A stretch of 64,000 nucleotides of DNA from an uncultured Prevotella sp. (lineage in GTDB: Bacteria > Bacteroidota > Bacteroidia > Bacteroidales > Bacteroidaceae): assembly GCA_900317685.1 (NCBI GenBank), contig ONHQ01000012.1:1-64000 (forward strand), given 5' to 3'. Shown here in pieces: positions 44,347-53,228 of the stretch (its first letter is position 1; the number at the start of each line of letters is the position of its first letter). Under the pieces are notes generated by a model that saw only the letters and a program-made list of their open reading frames with translations, did no database searches and was not told where the DNA came from. Made by a program: the position numbers and the translations under genes.

Positions 44347-46383
44347 ATGAAAAACGTTTATTACCTTTTCCTCGTACTCGTGGGGTTGCTCTGCTCCATG
44401 AGCGTGAGTGCAAAGAAAGTGATCTACAGTCAGAACTTCGAGACTGCAGTGAATGTGGCTGAGACAGGATGGACTTCGCCATCGGCTGCCGCCGGGCTGA
44501 GCATCGGCTCGGACGAAAATGGTAAGTTTCTCAGATTCGTTCCGTCGGGCAACGACCGCTCGGCTCATCTCTACTGGGACGAGTCGCTCATCAAGAACGA
44601 GCTCAGTGCTGACTTCACCAGCTACCAGATTACCTTTGGCTTCTGCTTCACCAAGTTCGGTAACAACCACATGACCTCGGAGATCGCTGTGATGTCTGAC
44701 AGAAGCGTCGCCACGAAGAAGGCCAACACCAACTATCGTAGCAGCAATGGTGGCGCGCTCTTCGACCTTACCCAGCTGAGCAACACCGGGCGCTCGGCTT
44801 CTGCCACGGGCGACCAGGACTTTGCCATCAACGGCGATGAAACCAACTACAAGGCTCTTACCGCTGGCGTTTACTACACCGTCACGCTCGACATCGACAC
44901 GCTGGCACGCACGGTGCAATACACCATTAAGTCGGCAACCTCCGACGATCCTATCGCCTCTGACATCTATACTGTACCCGAGGGCATCGACATGACCGCA
45001 ACAGGACTCTATGTTCTCGGTGGCCGCTATACCCCGGACATCATGTTCGACGACATCGAGGTCAGCGTGGACAAGACGGCAGCCAACACGCCCTCTGTGA
45101 CGCTCACCGGCATCAACAACGCACAGCGTGTCTATACCATCAAGTTTCAGGAGGACGAGATCCTTCACCTTGACTTCAACGGCACGACCACCGACGTGAA
45201 CTACGCCGACGTGGACAATGGCACCTACACTTGGTCCAATAATCCTAACTACGATCCCAACAACACTGACGCGCCCGTTTCTGATCCTTGCCAGAGTGGC
45301 ACACTGAAAGCGTGGACAACTCTCGACAACCTGAAGTCTGACGAGGTCGTCACGGAGGTCACCAACGATGTCATCGCGCTGCCTGCCGCAGAAGCTAAAG
45401 TCACCAACGTCAAGGTAGGATTTGCCAAGACTTACAACGTCACCTGCGACAACAGCAACACTCCGCTCACTCCGACTATCTACGGTACTTATAAGTTCAC
45501 GGGCAAGGACGGTAAGGTCACGGAGTCGACAGAGGCAAAGGCCTTCCCGTTCACCATCGACGTCGACCAGGCCGGTACGCTGGAGATTACTTCCCAGGCC
45601 TTCGGCTATGGCTCTACTAACACCACGGTGGAGAACAACGTGGAGTATGAGGTGAAGAAGACGATTGACCTTGCCCACATGACCGAGGCCGACATCACCG
45701 CTGCCGGTTTTGAGAAAGACGACAACGTGACGGGTAAGTTTGCCGACTATGGCCGCTTCTATGGTCTGTCAACCACAGAGACAGAGGTTGACAAGAACGG
45801 CAACGAGACTCCTAAGAAGATTGTTTATAACGCCATTTCGCAGTACACAAAGAAGGCCTCTGACTTTACCGACGACAAGGTCATCGGCGACCTCGTCTGC
45901 TGCAGCCAAGACGGCACTACTTCGGCTACAGTGTCAGTGAATGCCCATATCTATCAGGGCATCGGCCTTGTCCTCGACGGACAGAAAAATGACGGGAAAT
46001 GGATCACCTACTTGTATTTCAAGGTGAACGGCGCTACTGCTGACGACATCATCACCGTGGCTTCTGTGAACAACTACGGCTCTTCCTCGCTCCATCCCTC
46101 TGTGGCTTCCCTCGACGAGTACCTCGCCCAGGACAACGCTCCTGTGACCGCAGTCCTCAAGGGTGATGAGCCTTTGAGCCTCTACCGCATCTCTGATGCT
46201 TTAGGCAAAGTGACGGTGTACAGTGCCAAGGGTGGCGCAACAGGCATCAAGACCATCAACGTCAATGCACAAAACACGGCCGACGCGCCTATCTACTCTC
46301 TCAATGGTGTGCGCATGAACAGCAAGAACAACCTGCCGAAGGGTGTCTACATCCAGGGCGGCAAGAAGTTCGTGGTGAAGTAA
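44347..46383 (+). CDS. Secreted beta-rich protein of the PUL, probable glycan binding
   Basis: A 678-residue protein with signal peptide (YYLFLVLVGLLCSMSVSA). The N-terminal 200 residues look like a laminin-G/jelly-roll module: KKVIYSQNFETAVNVAETGW, GKFLRFVPSG, YYTVTLDIDTLARTVQYTI, PDIMFDDIEVSVD. Several immunoglobulin-like segments follow. The C-terminus is the shared tail (YSLNGVRM...LPKGVYIQGGKKFVVK). It has no lipobox and no recognised catalytic residues. It sits where SusE/SusF-type surface glycan-binding proteins are usually found, so that role is inferred from position. A strong terminator follows. Confidence 0.65.
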   Translation: MKNVYYLFLVLVGLLCSMSVSAKKVIYSQNFETAVNVAETGWTSPSAAAGLSIGSDENGKFLRFVPSGNDRSAHLYWDESLIKNELSADFTSYQITFGFCFTKFGNNHMTSEIAVMSDRSVATKKANTNYRSSNGGALFDLTQLSNTGRSASATGDQDFAINGDETNYKALTAGVYYTVTLDIDTLARTVQYTIKSATSDDPIASDIYTVPEGIDMTATGLYVLGGRYTPDIMFDDIEVSVDKTAANTPSVTLTGINNAQRVYTIKFQEDEILHLDFNGTTTDVNYADVDNGTYTWSNNPNYDPNNTDAPVSDPCQSGTLKAWTTLDNLKSDEVVTEVTNDVIALPAAEAKVTNVKVGFAKTYNVTCDNSNTPLTPTIYGTYKFTGKDGKVTESTEAKAFPFTIDVDQAGTLEITSQAFGYGSTNTTVENNVEYEVKKTIDLAHMTEADITAAGFEKDDNVTGKFADYGRFYGLSTTETEVDKNGNETPKKIVYNAISQYTKKASDFTDDKVIGDLVCCSQDGTTSATVSVNAHIYQGIGLVLDGQKNDGKWITYLYFKVNGATADDIITVASVNNYGSSSLHPSVASLDEYLAQDNAPVTAVLKGDEPLSLYRISDALGKVTVYSAKGGATGIKTINVNAQNTADAPIYSLNGVRMNSKNNLPKGVYIQGGKKFVVK

Positions 46384-46434
46384 ACGCCTAAAGAAAGACA
46401 GAAGTTAATTTCTTTTGTAGTATATAATAAAGGG

Positions 46435-46480
46435 GAACCATCTCCGGTCTGCAATGGGCCGGGATGGTTCTTTGTTTGTT
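46435..46480 (+). terminator. Terminator closing the susCD operon
   Basis: GGGAACCATCTCCGG pairs with CCGGGATGGTTC (one bulge), then TTTGTTTGTT. It lies about 50 bases after the stop at 46383. Confidence 0.8.
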
Positions 46481-46608
46481 GTCTTCCATCTATCAATGGC
46501 AACCTGCCTGATGTAACATATATTTTCTTATTTGATACAATAATGCCTAAATCTCCTACTTTCTTGTATTTTTTATAAGGAAGAGCTACGGTGTACTGTT
46601 TTTTTTCC

Positions 46609-46616
46609 TATCTTTG
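46609..46616 (+). promoter_or_regulatory. Probable -7 box for the alpha-galactosidase gene
   Basis: TATCTTTG fits TAnnTTTG, 59 bases before the ATG at 46675, downstream of the terminator of the previous operon. This supports a separate transcription unit. Confidence 0.6.
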
Positions 46617-46674
46617 CACTACGGTGATTTGTTCGCCTATCATTAAACCATTCATTTAAATCTATTATCTAAAT

Positions 46675-48861
46675 ATGAACTATCGTAAACTCATGCTCTC
46701 TTTGGCACTGTGCCTGCCACTGTCGGCATTGGCCAAGCAGATCCTTGTGCAGTCGCCTCATCTCTCTCTTGTGCTCAACGCCGACGAGGGCAAGCAACCG
46801 GAATATGTCTACTTCGGTTCAAAGCTCTCCAACGCTGACCTGCAGACGCTGCAAGAGCCACAGGGCGGGCGCATGGATGCCTATCCGGCCTATGGTATGG
46901 ATTGCCCGGATCCGGCGGCCTTTGCCTGCCGACACGCCGACGGCAACCTCTCGACACAGCTCGTCGTCACGGGCTCCGACGTGAACGGCAACATCACGAC
47001 CATCCATCTTAAGGATCCTGTATACAATCTCTTTGTCGACCTGAAGTACCGCACCTACAACGATGTGGACATGATCGAGGCGTGGACGGAGGTCACCAAC
47101 AAGGAGAAAAGCACAGTGACGCTCACCTCTTTTGCCTCCGCTATGCTGCCCATCCGCCGCGGCAATGTATGGATCAGCCATCTCAGCGGTGCATGGGCCA
47201 ATGAGGCCAACGTCACCGACGAGCCGCTCACTCCCGGTGAGCTGACGCTGCGTAACCACTATGGTGTGCACAACTCGCAGAGCCAGCACGCAGAGGTGAT
47301 GTTCTCTCTCGACGGCAAAGGCAAGGAAAACAGTGGCGACGTCATCGGCGCTGCCCTCTGCTACAGTGGATGCTACAAGCTCAAGACGGTCACCGACAAC
47401 AGCGAGTACCACTATTTCTTTGCGGGTATCGACGAGCAGAACTCGGAGTATCATCTGCGCCGCGGCGAGACCTTCGTTACTCCGCCCGTGGCTTTCACCT
47501 TCTCCAAGGAAGGCAAGTCTGGCGTCAGCCGCAACTACCACCGCTGGGGACGCGAGTATATGCTCGCCCATGGCAACAAGGAGCGCATGATCCTGCTCAA
47601 CAGCTGGGAAGGTGTCTACTTCGACATCAACGAGAAAGGCATGGACCAGATGATGGGCGACATTGCCAATATGGGCGGCGAGCTCTTCGTCATGGACGAC
47701 GGATGGTTTGGTGAGAAGTATCCGCGCAAGACCGACAACTGTGCCCTCGGCGACTGGGTGGTGGACAAAAGCAAACTGCCCAACGGCATCGACGGCCTCC
47801 TCGCTGACGCAAAGAAGCATGGCGTGAAATTCGGTATTTGGATAGAACCCGAGATGACCAATACCAAGAGTGTGCTCTATGAGAAGCATCCCGACTGGAT
47901 CATCAAGGCTCCCGGACGCGCTCCCGTCCTCGGACGTGGCGGCACGCAGCTCGTGCTTGACATGAGCAACCCGAAGGTGCAGGACTTCGTCTTCTCGGTC
48001 GTCGACAACCTGATGACCAAGCATCCCGACATCGCATATATCAAATGGGACGCCAACATGGACATCATGAACCACGGCTCACAGTATCTCTCGATGAACG
48101 ACCAGAGCCACCTCTATATCGACTACTACCGTGGCTTTGCCAAGACGCTTGACCGCATCCGTGCGAAATATCCCGACCTGATCATTCAGGACTGCGCCAG
48201 CGGTGGCGGACGCGTCAACTGGGGCACGCTGCCTTGGTTTGACGAGTTCTGGACAAGCGACGACACCGATGCCCTGCAGCGCATCTACATGCAGTGGGGT
48301 ACGAGCTACTTCTTCCCCGCCATGGCAATGGCTTGCCACATCTCGGCATCGCCCAACCATCAGACGGGTCGCCTCATCCCACTGAAATACCGTATCGACG
48401 TGGCCATGAGCGGACGACTGGGTATGGAGATCCAGCCGAAGAACATGACTGAGGCCGAGAAGAAGCTTTGCCGCAACGCCATCGCTGAGTACAAGCAGAT
48501 CCGTCCCGTCGTGCAGATGGGCAACATCTACCGCCTGCAGAGTCCGTTTGACAAGCAGGGAGTGGCCAGTCTGATGTATGTCAGTGACAATAAGGACAAG
48601 GCTGTGTGGTACTGGTGGAAGACTGAGACTTTTGTCAACCAGCATCTGCCGCGTGTGCGTATGGCGGGCCTAGACCCTGCCAAGCGCTACAAAGTGCATG
48701 AGCTCGACCCCATCGACAACACGCCGCTCGACTGTGAGGGTAAGAGCTACTCCGGTGCCTACCTCATGGAGCACGGTCTCGACATGCCTTACTCGCACAA
48801 TGTCAATTGGAACGACCGTACCAGCTGGGCCAGCCGTGTGCTGTATCTCACGGCGGAATAA
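46675..48861 (+). CDS. Alpha-galactosidase, GH36
   Basis: A 728-residue exported enzyme (signal peptide LMLSLALCLPLSALA) that releases terminal alpha-galactose. An N-terminal beta-supersandwich runs to about residue 300, followed by a TIM barrel. Motifs: LLNSWEGVYFDI, FVMDDGWFGEK, GDWVVD, GIWIEPEM, the nucleophile Asp459 in YIKWDANMD, CASGGGRVNWG and the acid/base aspartate in SDDTDALQR (about 529-532). Length and motifs match the bacterial GH36 group. In this locus it would remove alpha-galactose caps from side chains. It likely begins a second plus-strand unit with the SGNH and GH2 genes behind it. Confidence 0.95.
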   Translation: MNYRKLMLSLALCLPLSALAKQILVQSPHLSLVLNADEGKQPEYVYFGSKLSNADLQTLQEPQGGRMDAYPAYGMDCPDPAAFACRHADGNLSTQLVVTGSDVNGNITTIHLKDPVYNLFVDLKYRTYNDVDMIEAWTEVTNKEKSTVTLTSFASAMLPIRRGNVWISHLSGAWANEANVTDEPLTPGELTLRNHYGVHNSQSQHAEVMFSLDGKGKENSGDVIGAALCYSGCYKLKTVTDNSEYHYFFAGIDEQNSEYHLRRGETFVTPPVAFTFSKEGKSGVSRNYHRWGREYMLAHGNKERMILLNSWEGVYFDINEKGMDQMMGDIANMGGELFVMDDGWFGEKYPRKTDNCALGDWVVDKSKLPNGIDGLLADAKKHGVKFGIWIEPEMTNTKSVLYEKHPDWIIKAPGRAPVLGRGGTQLVLDMSNPKVQDFVFSVVDNLMTKHPDIAYIKWDANMDIMNHGSQYLSMNDQSHLYIDYYRGFAKTLDRIRAKYPDLIIQDCASGGGRVNWGTLPWFDEFWTSDDTDALQRIYMQWGTSYFFPAMAMACHISASPNHQTGRLIPLKYRIDVAMSGRLGMEIQPKNMTEAEKKLCRNAIAEYKQIRPVVQMGNIYRLQSPFDKQGVASLMYVSDNKDKAVWYWWKTETFVNQHLPRVRMAGLDPAKRYKVHELDPIDNTPLDCEGKSYSGAYLMEHGLDMPYSHNVNWNDRTSWASRVLYLTAE

Positions 48862-48917
48862 CAAGAGAAGCCTCAACCAGCTTCTCACCCAACCTCAACA
48901 GCCTCCCCCCCCTCTCC

Positions 48918-48970
48918 AGCCTCACCCCCAACCCCTCTCCCAAGGAGAGGGGAGTGATTACCTTCAAGGG
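48918..48970 (+). repeat. CCTCACCCCC-type palindromic repeat, copy 4
   Basis: AGCCTCACCCCCAACCCCTC with its GGAGAGGGGAGT partner and the ATTACCTTCAAGGGG tail. It pairs in inverted orientation with the copy at 49027-49072. Confidence 0.85.
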
Positions 48971-49026
48971 GTTAAGGGCGAGGATGTTCCCCCGCCTCTA
49001 CGTTCCACCCCGTTTCGACTCTTGTC

Positions 49027-49072
49027 GGTAATTTCTCCCCTCTCCTTGGGAGAGGGGTGAGGGGGTGAGGCT
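49027..49072 (-). repeat. CCTCACCCCC-type palindromic repeat, copy 5 (inverted)
   Basis: Inverted partner of copy 4, separated by about 56 bases. The two arms could fold into one long cruciform between the alpha-galactosidase and SGNH genes. Confidence 0.85.
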
Positions 49073-49147
49073 GGAGAGGTGTGATGAGGCTGTAGGGCGA
49101 GCTGGTGAGGCCGTTGGTCTTTTTACTATTAAAAACTACCAAAATCC

Positions 49148-50500
49148 ATGATAAACAAACTATTCTTCAGCATCGTCACCTTATTATTATTGGTGGCATC
49201 CCCGCTCTTCGCTGATCAGCGGTGGGAAGGAACGTGGGCTACCGCACCAGAGTTTACTGGTCCGGGCGACATGCCCAAGACCAGCCTCTCCAACCGTGCG
49301 GCCCGTCAGATCATCCACGTCTCGATGGGCGGCACCACGCTGCGCATGCAGCTCAGCAACCATTTTGGCAACGGACCTGTGGACATCACCGCCGTGTATG
49401 TCGCTGACCCGGCCGACACGCCACGGGGCAACACCGTGAAGCAGGAAACCAACGTCCTGCCCTGCAACGCCCGCATCAACGCCAAGACGGTGCGCTACCT
49501 GACTTTCAACCATAAGCGGAGCCTCACGCTTGACGCCGGCAAAGACATCTACTCCGACGCGTTCAGCTATCAGCTGCGTCCCGGACAGCGTCTCGCCGTC
49601 ACCGTGGTCTATGGCAAGCGCACACCAGAGCACGCTACTTCCCACCGCGGCAGTCGTACCACCACGTATATCCTCGCCGGAAAGGGTGCGCCCAAGGCTG
49701 ACTTCAGCCAGGGCGAAAAAGCGGACCACTGGTACAACATCACCCGACTGGAAGTGCTCAGCAACACTCCGCACGAGGTCATCGCTGTCCTCGGCAACTC
49801 CATCACCGACGGACGCGGCTCAACGACAAACCTGCAAAACCGCTGGACCGACTTCTTCTCCGATGCGCTCAACGGCATCGGCGTCTGTTGCGATAACAAA
49901 GTATGCGATAACAAGCAGAAGCAGACAAAGGTCTGCGACGACAAGAGTTGTGACAGAAAACAGGAAGATGCTAAGTCTTCCAAGGTTACAACAGACTGTT
50001 GTCAACAGGGTATTGGCGTGCTCAACCTCGGCATCGGCGGCAACTGCGTCGTACGTGGAGGACTGAGCGAACCGGCTCTTGTACGTTTCGACCGCGACAT
50101 CCTCTCCCAGCCAAATGTCTCAAAGCTCATCATCTTCGAGGGTACCAACGACATCGGCTGCTGTGGCAGCAACTACGAGAAGATGACGCAGGAGATCATC
50201 AACGCTTATCAGACGCTGATCGACAAAGCCCACGCAAAAGGCATCAAAGTGTATGGAGCGACGATCACGCCGACAAAAGGCAACGGCTGGTTCTCTTTCT
50301 TCCATGAGGCCATGCGGCAGACGGTCAACGAGTGGATCCGCAAACCGGGCCATTTCGACGGGCTGATCGACTTCGATGCCCTCGTCCGCGATCCGGCCGA
50401 TCCTCAGCGACTGCGCCCCGACTATTCCGACGACTGGCTCCACCTCAGCCCGAAGGGCTATGAGGCAATGGGGCAGTATGCGGCGAAGGTGGTTAGGTAG
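49148..50500 (+). CDS. SGNH/GDSL hydrolase with cysteine-rich insertion
   Basis: A 450-residue secreted esterase-type protein (signal peptide LFFSIVTLLLLVASPLFA). A beta-rich N-terminal region runs to about 200. The SGNH domain follows: block I VLGNSITDGRG (216-222, Ser nucleophile), GIGGNC, block III EGTNDIG and block V DDWLHLSPKG (Asp-His). Between blocks I and II lies an unusual insertion (about 244-288) with seven cysteines in repeated C-D-N/D-K units. A second CC pair follows GTNDIG. In this locus it probably removes acetyl or other acyl groups from pectin oligosaccharides. The insertion is odd and may be a recent expansion. Confidence 0.85.
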   Translation: MINKLFFSIVTLLLLVASPLFADQRWEGTWATAPEFTGPGDMPKTSLSNRAARQIIHVSMGGTTLRMQLSNHFGNGPVDITAVYVADPADTPRGNTVKQETNVLPCNARINAKTVRYLTFNHKRSLTLDAGKDIYSDAFSYQLRPGQRLAVTVVYGKRTPEHATSHRGSRTTTYILAGKGAPKADFSQGEKADHWYNITRLEVLSNTPHEVIAVLGNSITDGRGSTTNLQNRWTDFFSDALNGIGVCCDNKVCDNKQKQTKVCDDKSCDRKQEDAKSSKVTTDCCQQGIGVLNLGIGGNCVVRGGLSEPALVRFDRDILSQPNVSKLIIFEGTNDIGCCGSNYEKMTQEIINAYQTLIDKAHAKGIKVYGATITPTKGNGWFSFFHEAMRQTVNEWIRKPGHFDGLIDFDALVRDPADPQRLRPDYSDDWLHLSPKGYEAMGQYAAKVVR

Positions 50501-50510
50501 CCGCCCTGTT

Positions 50511-50599
50511 CGGGTGCTCCGTTCTGTTCGCCTGCTCCGTTCTGTTAGGTGCTCCGTTCTGTTCGCCTGCTCCGCCCTGTTCGGGTGCTCCGTTCTGTT
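50511..50599 (+). repeat. 17-18 bp tandem repeat directly after the SGNH gene
   Basis: Five units (50511, 50529, 50547, 50564, 50582) alternate between CGGGTGCTCCGTTCTGTT-like and CGCCTGCTCCGTTCTGTT-like forms; the middle unit has 17 bases. The array starts 11 bases after the stop codon, with a partial unit (CCGCCCTGTT) before it. Confidence 0.85.
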
Positions 50600-50619
50600 C
50601 GCCTGGTTATAACCAGGCG
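50600..50619. repeat. Perfect 20-bp palindrome
   Basis: CGCCTGGTTATAACCAGGCG is its own complement. It sits at the end of the tandem array and about 80 bases before the GH2 gene. It could be an operator-type site or a terminator remnant. Confidence 0.7.
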
Positions 50620-50698
50620 TGCGCCCCTTGTCTTATCCCAGGGCCCCCTCTCTGCTATAGATGCCCCCGTCTTTCATAAACAAAAGCCCCAACCCTCC

Positions 50699-53152
50699 AT
50701 GACTCACCACATCCCTTCTCTGCTTTGCACCCTCTTCCTTTCGCTCCTTGCGTCTCTCCCCTCATCTTCCCGCGAGACGCTCAACTTCGACCGTGGCTGG
50801 CTGTTCTGTCTCGGCGACAGCTCCGCCATGGCGCGCACCGACTATGCCGACACGTCGTGGCGCCCGCTCAACCTGCCGCATGACTGGGCAATAGAGGGTG
50901 ACTTCAGTGTAGACAATCCAAGTGGTGCCGGTGGCGGCGCACTGCCCGGCGGCATTGGCTGGTACCGCAAGCACTTCACCGTCCCCGCCTCACTCACCGC
51001 CGACGACCATCTCTTCATCACCTTCGACGGCGTGTATATGAACAGCTCGGTGTATATCAACGGCCACCTGCTCGGCACACGTCCCTATGGCTATATCTCG
51101 TTTCAATACGACCTCACGCCTTACCTTCGCCGCGGTGCTGACAACGTTATCGCCGTGCGCGTGGACAACAGCGACCAGCCCAACTCGCGCTGGTACTCGG
51201 GCTGTGGCATCTACCGCCACGTGTGGCTCACCGCCACCTCGCCGCTGCACATCGCCAACTGGGGCGTATACGTTATGCCGACAACGAAAAATGGACGCAC
51301 GTGGACGGTGCCCGTGACCGTCACCCTCGCCGATGACAGCCAAAAAGGGCAGCACCCGATGGTGCGCAACACGCTCTTTGACAGCAACGGCAAGATCGTC
51401 GCGCAGGTTGCAAATGGCAGCACCGATCAGCAGATGACCGTGCGCAACCCGCGCCTGTGGAGCCCCGATGCGCCGAATGTCTACACCTTGCTCACTGAGA
51501 TCATCATCGCTGGTAAGACCGTAGATGCCGTGCGCACGACGACGGCTTTCCGCTCGTTCCGCTTCGATGCCAAGACGGGATTCTGGCTCAACGGCAAGAA
51601 TATGAAACTCAACGGCGTCTGCGACCATCACGATCTCGGCTGCTTGGGTGCGGCCCTCGACAACGATGCGCTACGGCGCCAACTGGTGAAGTTGAAGGAC
51701 ATGGGCGTCAACGCCCTGCGATGCAGCCATAACCCTCCCGCCCCAGAACTGCTGAACATGGCCGACACGATGGGCTTCATCGTCATGGATGAGGCTTTCG
51801 ACATGTGGATGCGCCGCAAGACGAAGAACGACTACGCCCGCTTCTTCGAGAAGTGGCACCAGCGCGACCTCACCGACATGTTGCTCCGCGACCGCAACCA
51901 TCCCTCGATACTCATCTGGAGCATCGGCAACGAGGTGCTCGAACAGTGGTCATCTGCCAGTGCCGACGCCCTGACCTTGGAGCAGGCCAACCTGATTCTC
52001 AATGCGGGTCACGATGCCTCGACGCTCGCTCACGGCAAGGAGCTATCACCCAACTCGCTGCTCACCATCCATCTCGCCGACATCGTCAGAAGCCTCGACA
52101 ATAGCCGTCCGATCACGGCAGGATGCAACGAGCCCTCGCCCGACAACCATCTCTTCAAGTCGGGTGCCTTGGATCTTATCGGCTTCAACTACCATCGTCA
52201 GTGGATCAAGGACGTGCCGAAGAACTTCCCCGGCAAGCCTTTTCTCATGACAGAGAGCGTCTCTGCCCTGCAGACGCGCGGCTACTACCGTATGCCTTCC
52301 GACAGCGTCTACATAGCACCGAAGCGATGGGACAAGCCTTATACCAACGCGACGATGATGTGCTCGGCCTATGACAACAGCCATGCTCCGTGGAGTTCTA
52401 CCCACGAGGAGACTTGGGACATCGTCAAGCACACGCCTTACTGCGCCGGGCAGTTTATCTGGACAGGCTGGGACTACATCGGTGAGCCCACGCCCTACGG
52501 CTATCCGGCACGTAGCAGTTACTTTGGCATCATCGACCTGGCCGGTTTCCCGAAGGACTCCTATTATATGTATCAGAGCGAGTGGACCGCCAAGCCTGTG
52601 CTTCATCTCTTTCCGCACTGGAACTGGCTGCCGGGTCAGACAGTCGACCTTTGGTGCTACTACAACAATGCCGACGAGGTGGAGCTCTACGTCAACGGCA
52701 AGAGTCAGGGCATCCGCCGCAAGGCCGATAGTCACCAGTATCATGTGATGTGGCGCGTGGCGTTCGAACCCGGTGAGATCACCGCCGTAGCACGTCAGCA
52801 CGGCAAGGAGGTGCGCCGCCAGACGATACGCACGGCCGGACCAGCCACGTCGATACGGTTGACCTGCGACTACCGTGGCGAGACGACCACGTTTGTCAAT
52901 GCAGAAGTCATCGACAAGGATGGCACGCTCTGTCCCGACGCGCGTAACCATATCTACTTCACGGCCGACAATGCCGACATCGTCGGCGTGGACAACGGCT
53001 CGCAGTTCTCTACCGAGCGTTTCAAGGCCAGCGATCGCCTTGCCTTCTTCGGCAAGTGTCTCGTCGTGGTGCGCGTCAAGGACAAGTCCAAGCCCGTCGT
53101 CGTCCATGCCCAAGCCACTGACCTGCAAGCCGCGTCACTAATGATAAAGTGA
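50699..53152 (+). CDS. Beta-galactosidase-type glycoside hydrolase, GH2
   Basis: An 817-residue secreted enzyme (signal peptide LLCTLFLSLLASLPSSS). GH2 sugar-binding domain: LNLPHDWAIEGDF and GWYRKHFTVPA. Immunoglobulin-like domain, then catalytic barrel with GVCDHHDLGCLGAA, MGVNALRCSHNPPAPELL, acid/base Glu412 (WSIGNEV) and nucleophile Glu519 (FLMTESVSA). A DUF4982-type domain follows (VDLWCYYNNADEVELYVNGK). The usual substrate is beta-galactoside, here probably galactan or arabinogalactan side chains, but other GH2 specificities remain possible. The start is the ATG at 50699, since a longer frame to 50549 would pass through the tandem repeat and palindrome. Confidence 0.9.
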   Translation: MTHHIPSLLCTLFLSLLASLPSSSRETLNFDRGWLFCLGDSSAMARTDYADTSWRPLNLPHDWAIEGDFSVDNPSGAGGGALPGGIGWYRKHFTVPASLTADDHLFITFDGVYMNSSVYINGHLLGTRPYGYISFQYDLTPYLRRGADNVIAVRVDNSDQPNSRWYSGCGIYRHVWLTATSPLHIANWGVYVMPTTKNGRTWTVPVTVTLADDSQKGQHPMVRNTLFDSNGKIVAQVANGSTDQQMTVRNPRLWSPDAPNVYTLLTEIIIAGKTVDAVRTTTAFRSFRFDAKTGFWLNGKNMKLNGVCDHHDLGCLGAALDNDALRRQLVKLKDMGVNALRCSHNPPAPELLNMADTMGFIVMDEAFDMWMRRKTKNDYARFFEKWHQRDLTDMLLRDRNHPSILIWSIGNEVLEQWSSASADALTLEQANLILNAGHDASTLAHGKELSPNSLLTIHLADIVRSLDNSRPITAGCNEPSPDNHLFKSGALDLIGFNYHRQWIKDVPKNFPGKPFLMTESVSALQTRGYYRMPSDSVYIAPKRWDKPYTNATMMCSAYDNSHAPWSSTHEETWDIVKHTPYCAGQFIWTGWDYIGEPTPYGYPARSSYFGIIDLAGFPKDSYYMYQSEWTAKPVLHLFPHWNWLPGQTVDLWCYYNNADEVELYVNGKSQGIRRKADSHQYHVMWRVAFEPGEITAVARQHGKEVRRQTIRTAGPATSIRLTCDYRGETTTFVNAEVIDKDGTLCPDARNHIYFTADNADIVGVDNGSQFSTERFKASDRLAFFGKCLVVVRVKDKSKPVVVHAQATDLQAASLMIK

Positions 53153-53174
53153 CAACAGCCTCACTCCAAAACAC

Positions 53175-53223
53175 AGCCTCACCCCCAACCCCTCTCCTTG
53201 GGAGAGGGGTTGGGGGTGAGGCT
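53175..53223. terminator. Perfect 23-bp palindrome between convergent genes (repeat copy 6)
   Basis: Two exact 23-base complementary arms (starting AGCCTCACCCCCAACC) with a 3-base spacer, belonging to the CCTCACCCCC family. It fills the 76-base gap between the plus-strand GH2 and the minus-strand acetylesterase. It can act as a bidirectional transcription end; no U-tract is present. Confidence 0.75.
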
Positions 53224-53228
53224 CCTCC

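Noticed and set aside
50549..50698. Longer N-terminus for the plus-strand GH2
   Set aside because: It would translate the tandem repeat and palindrome and bury the signal peptide at residue 50.
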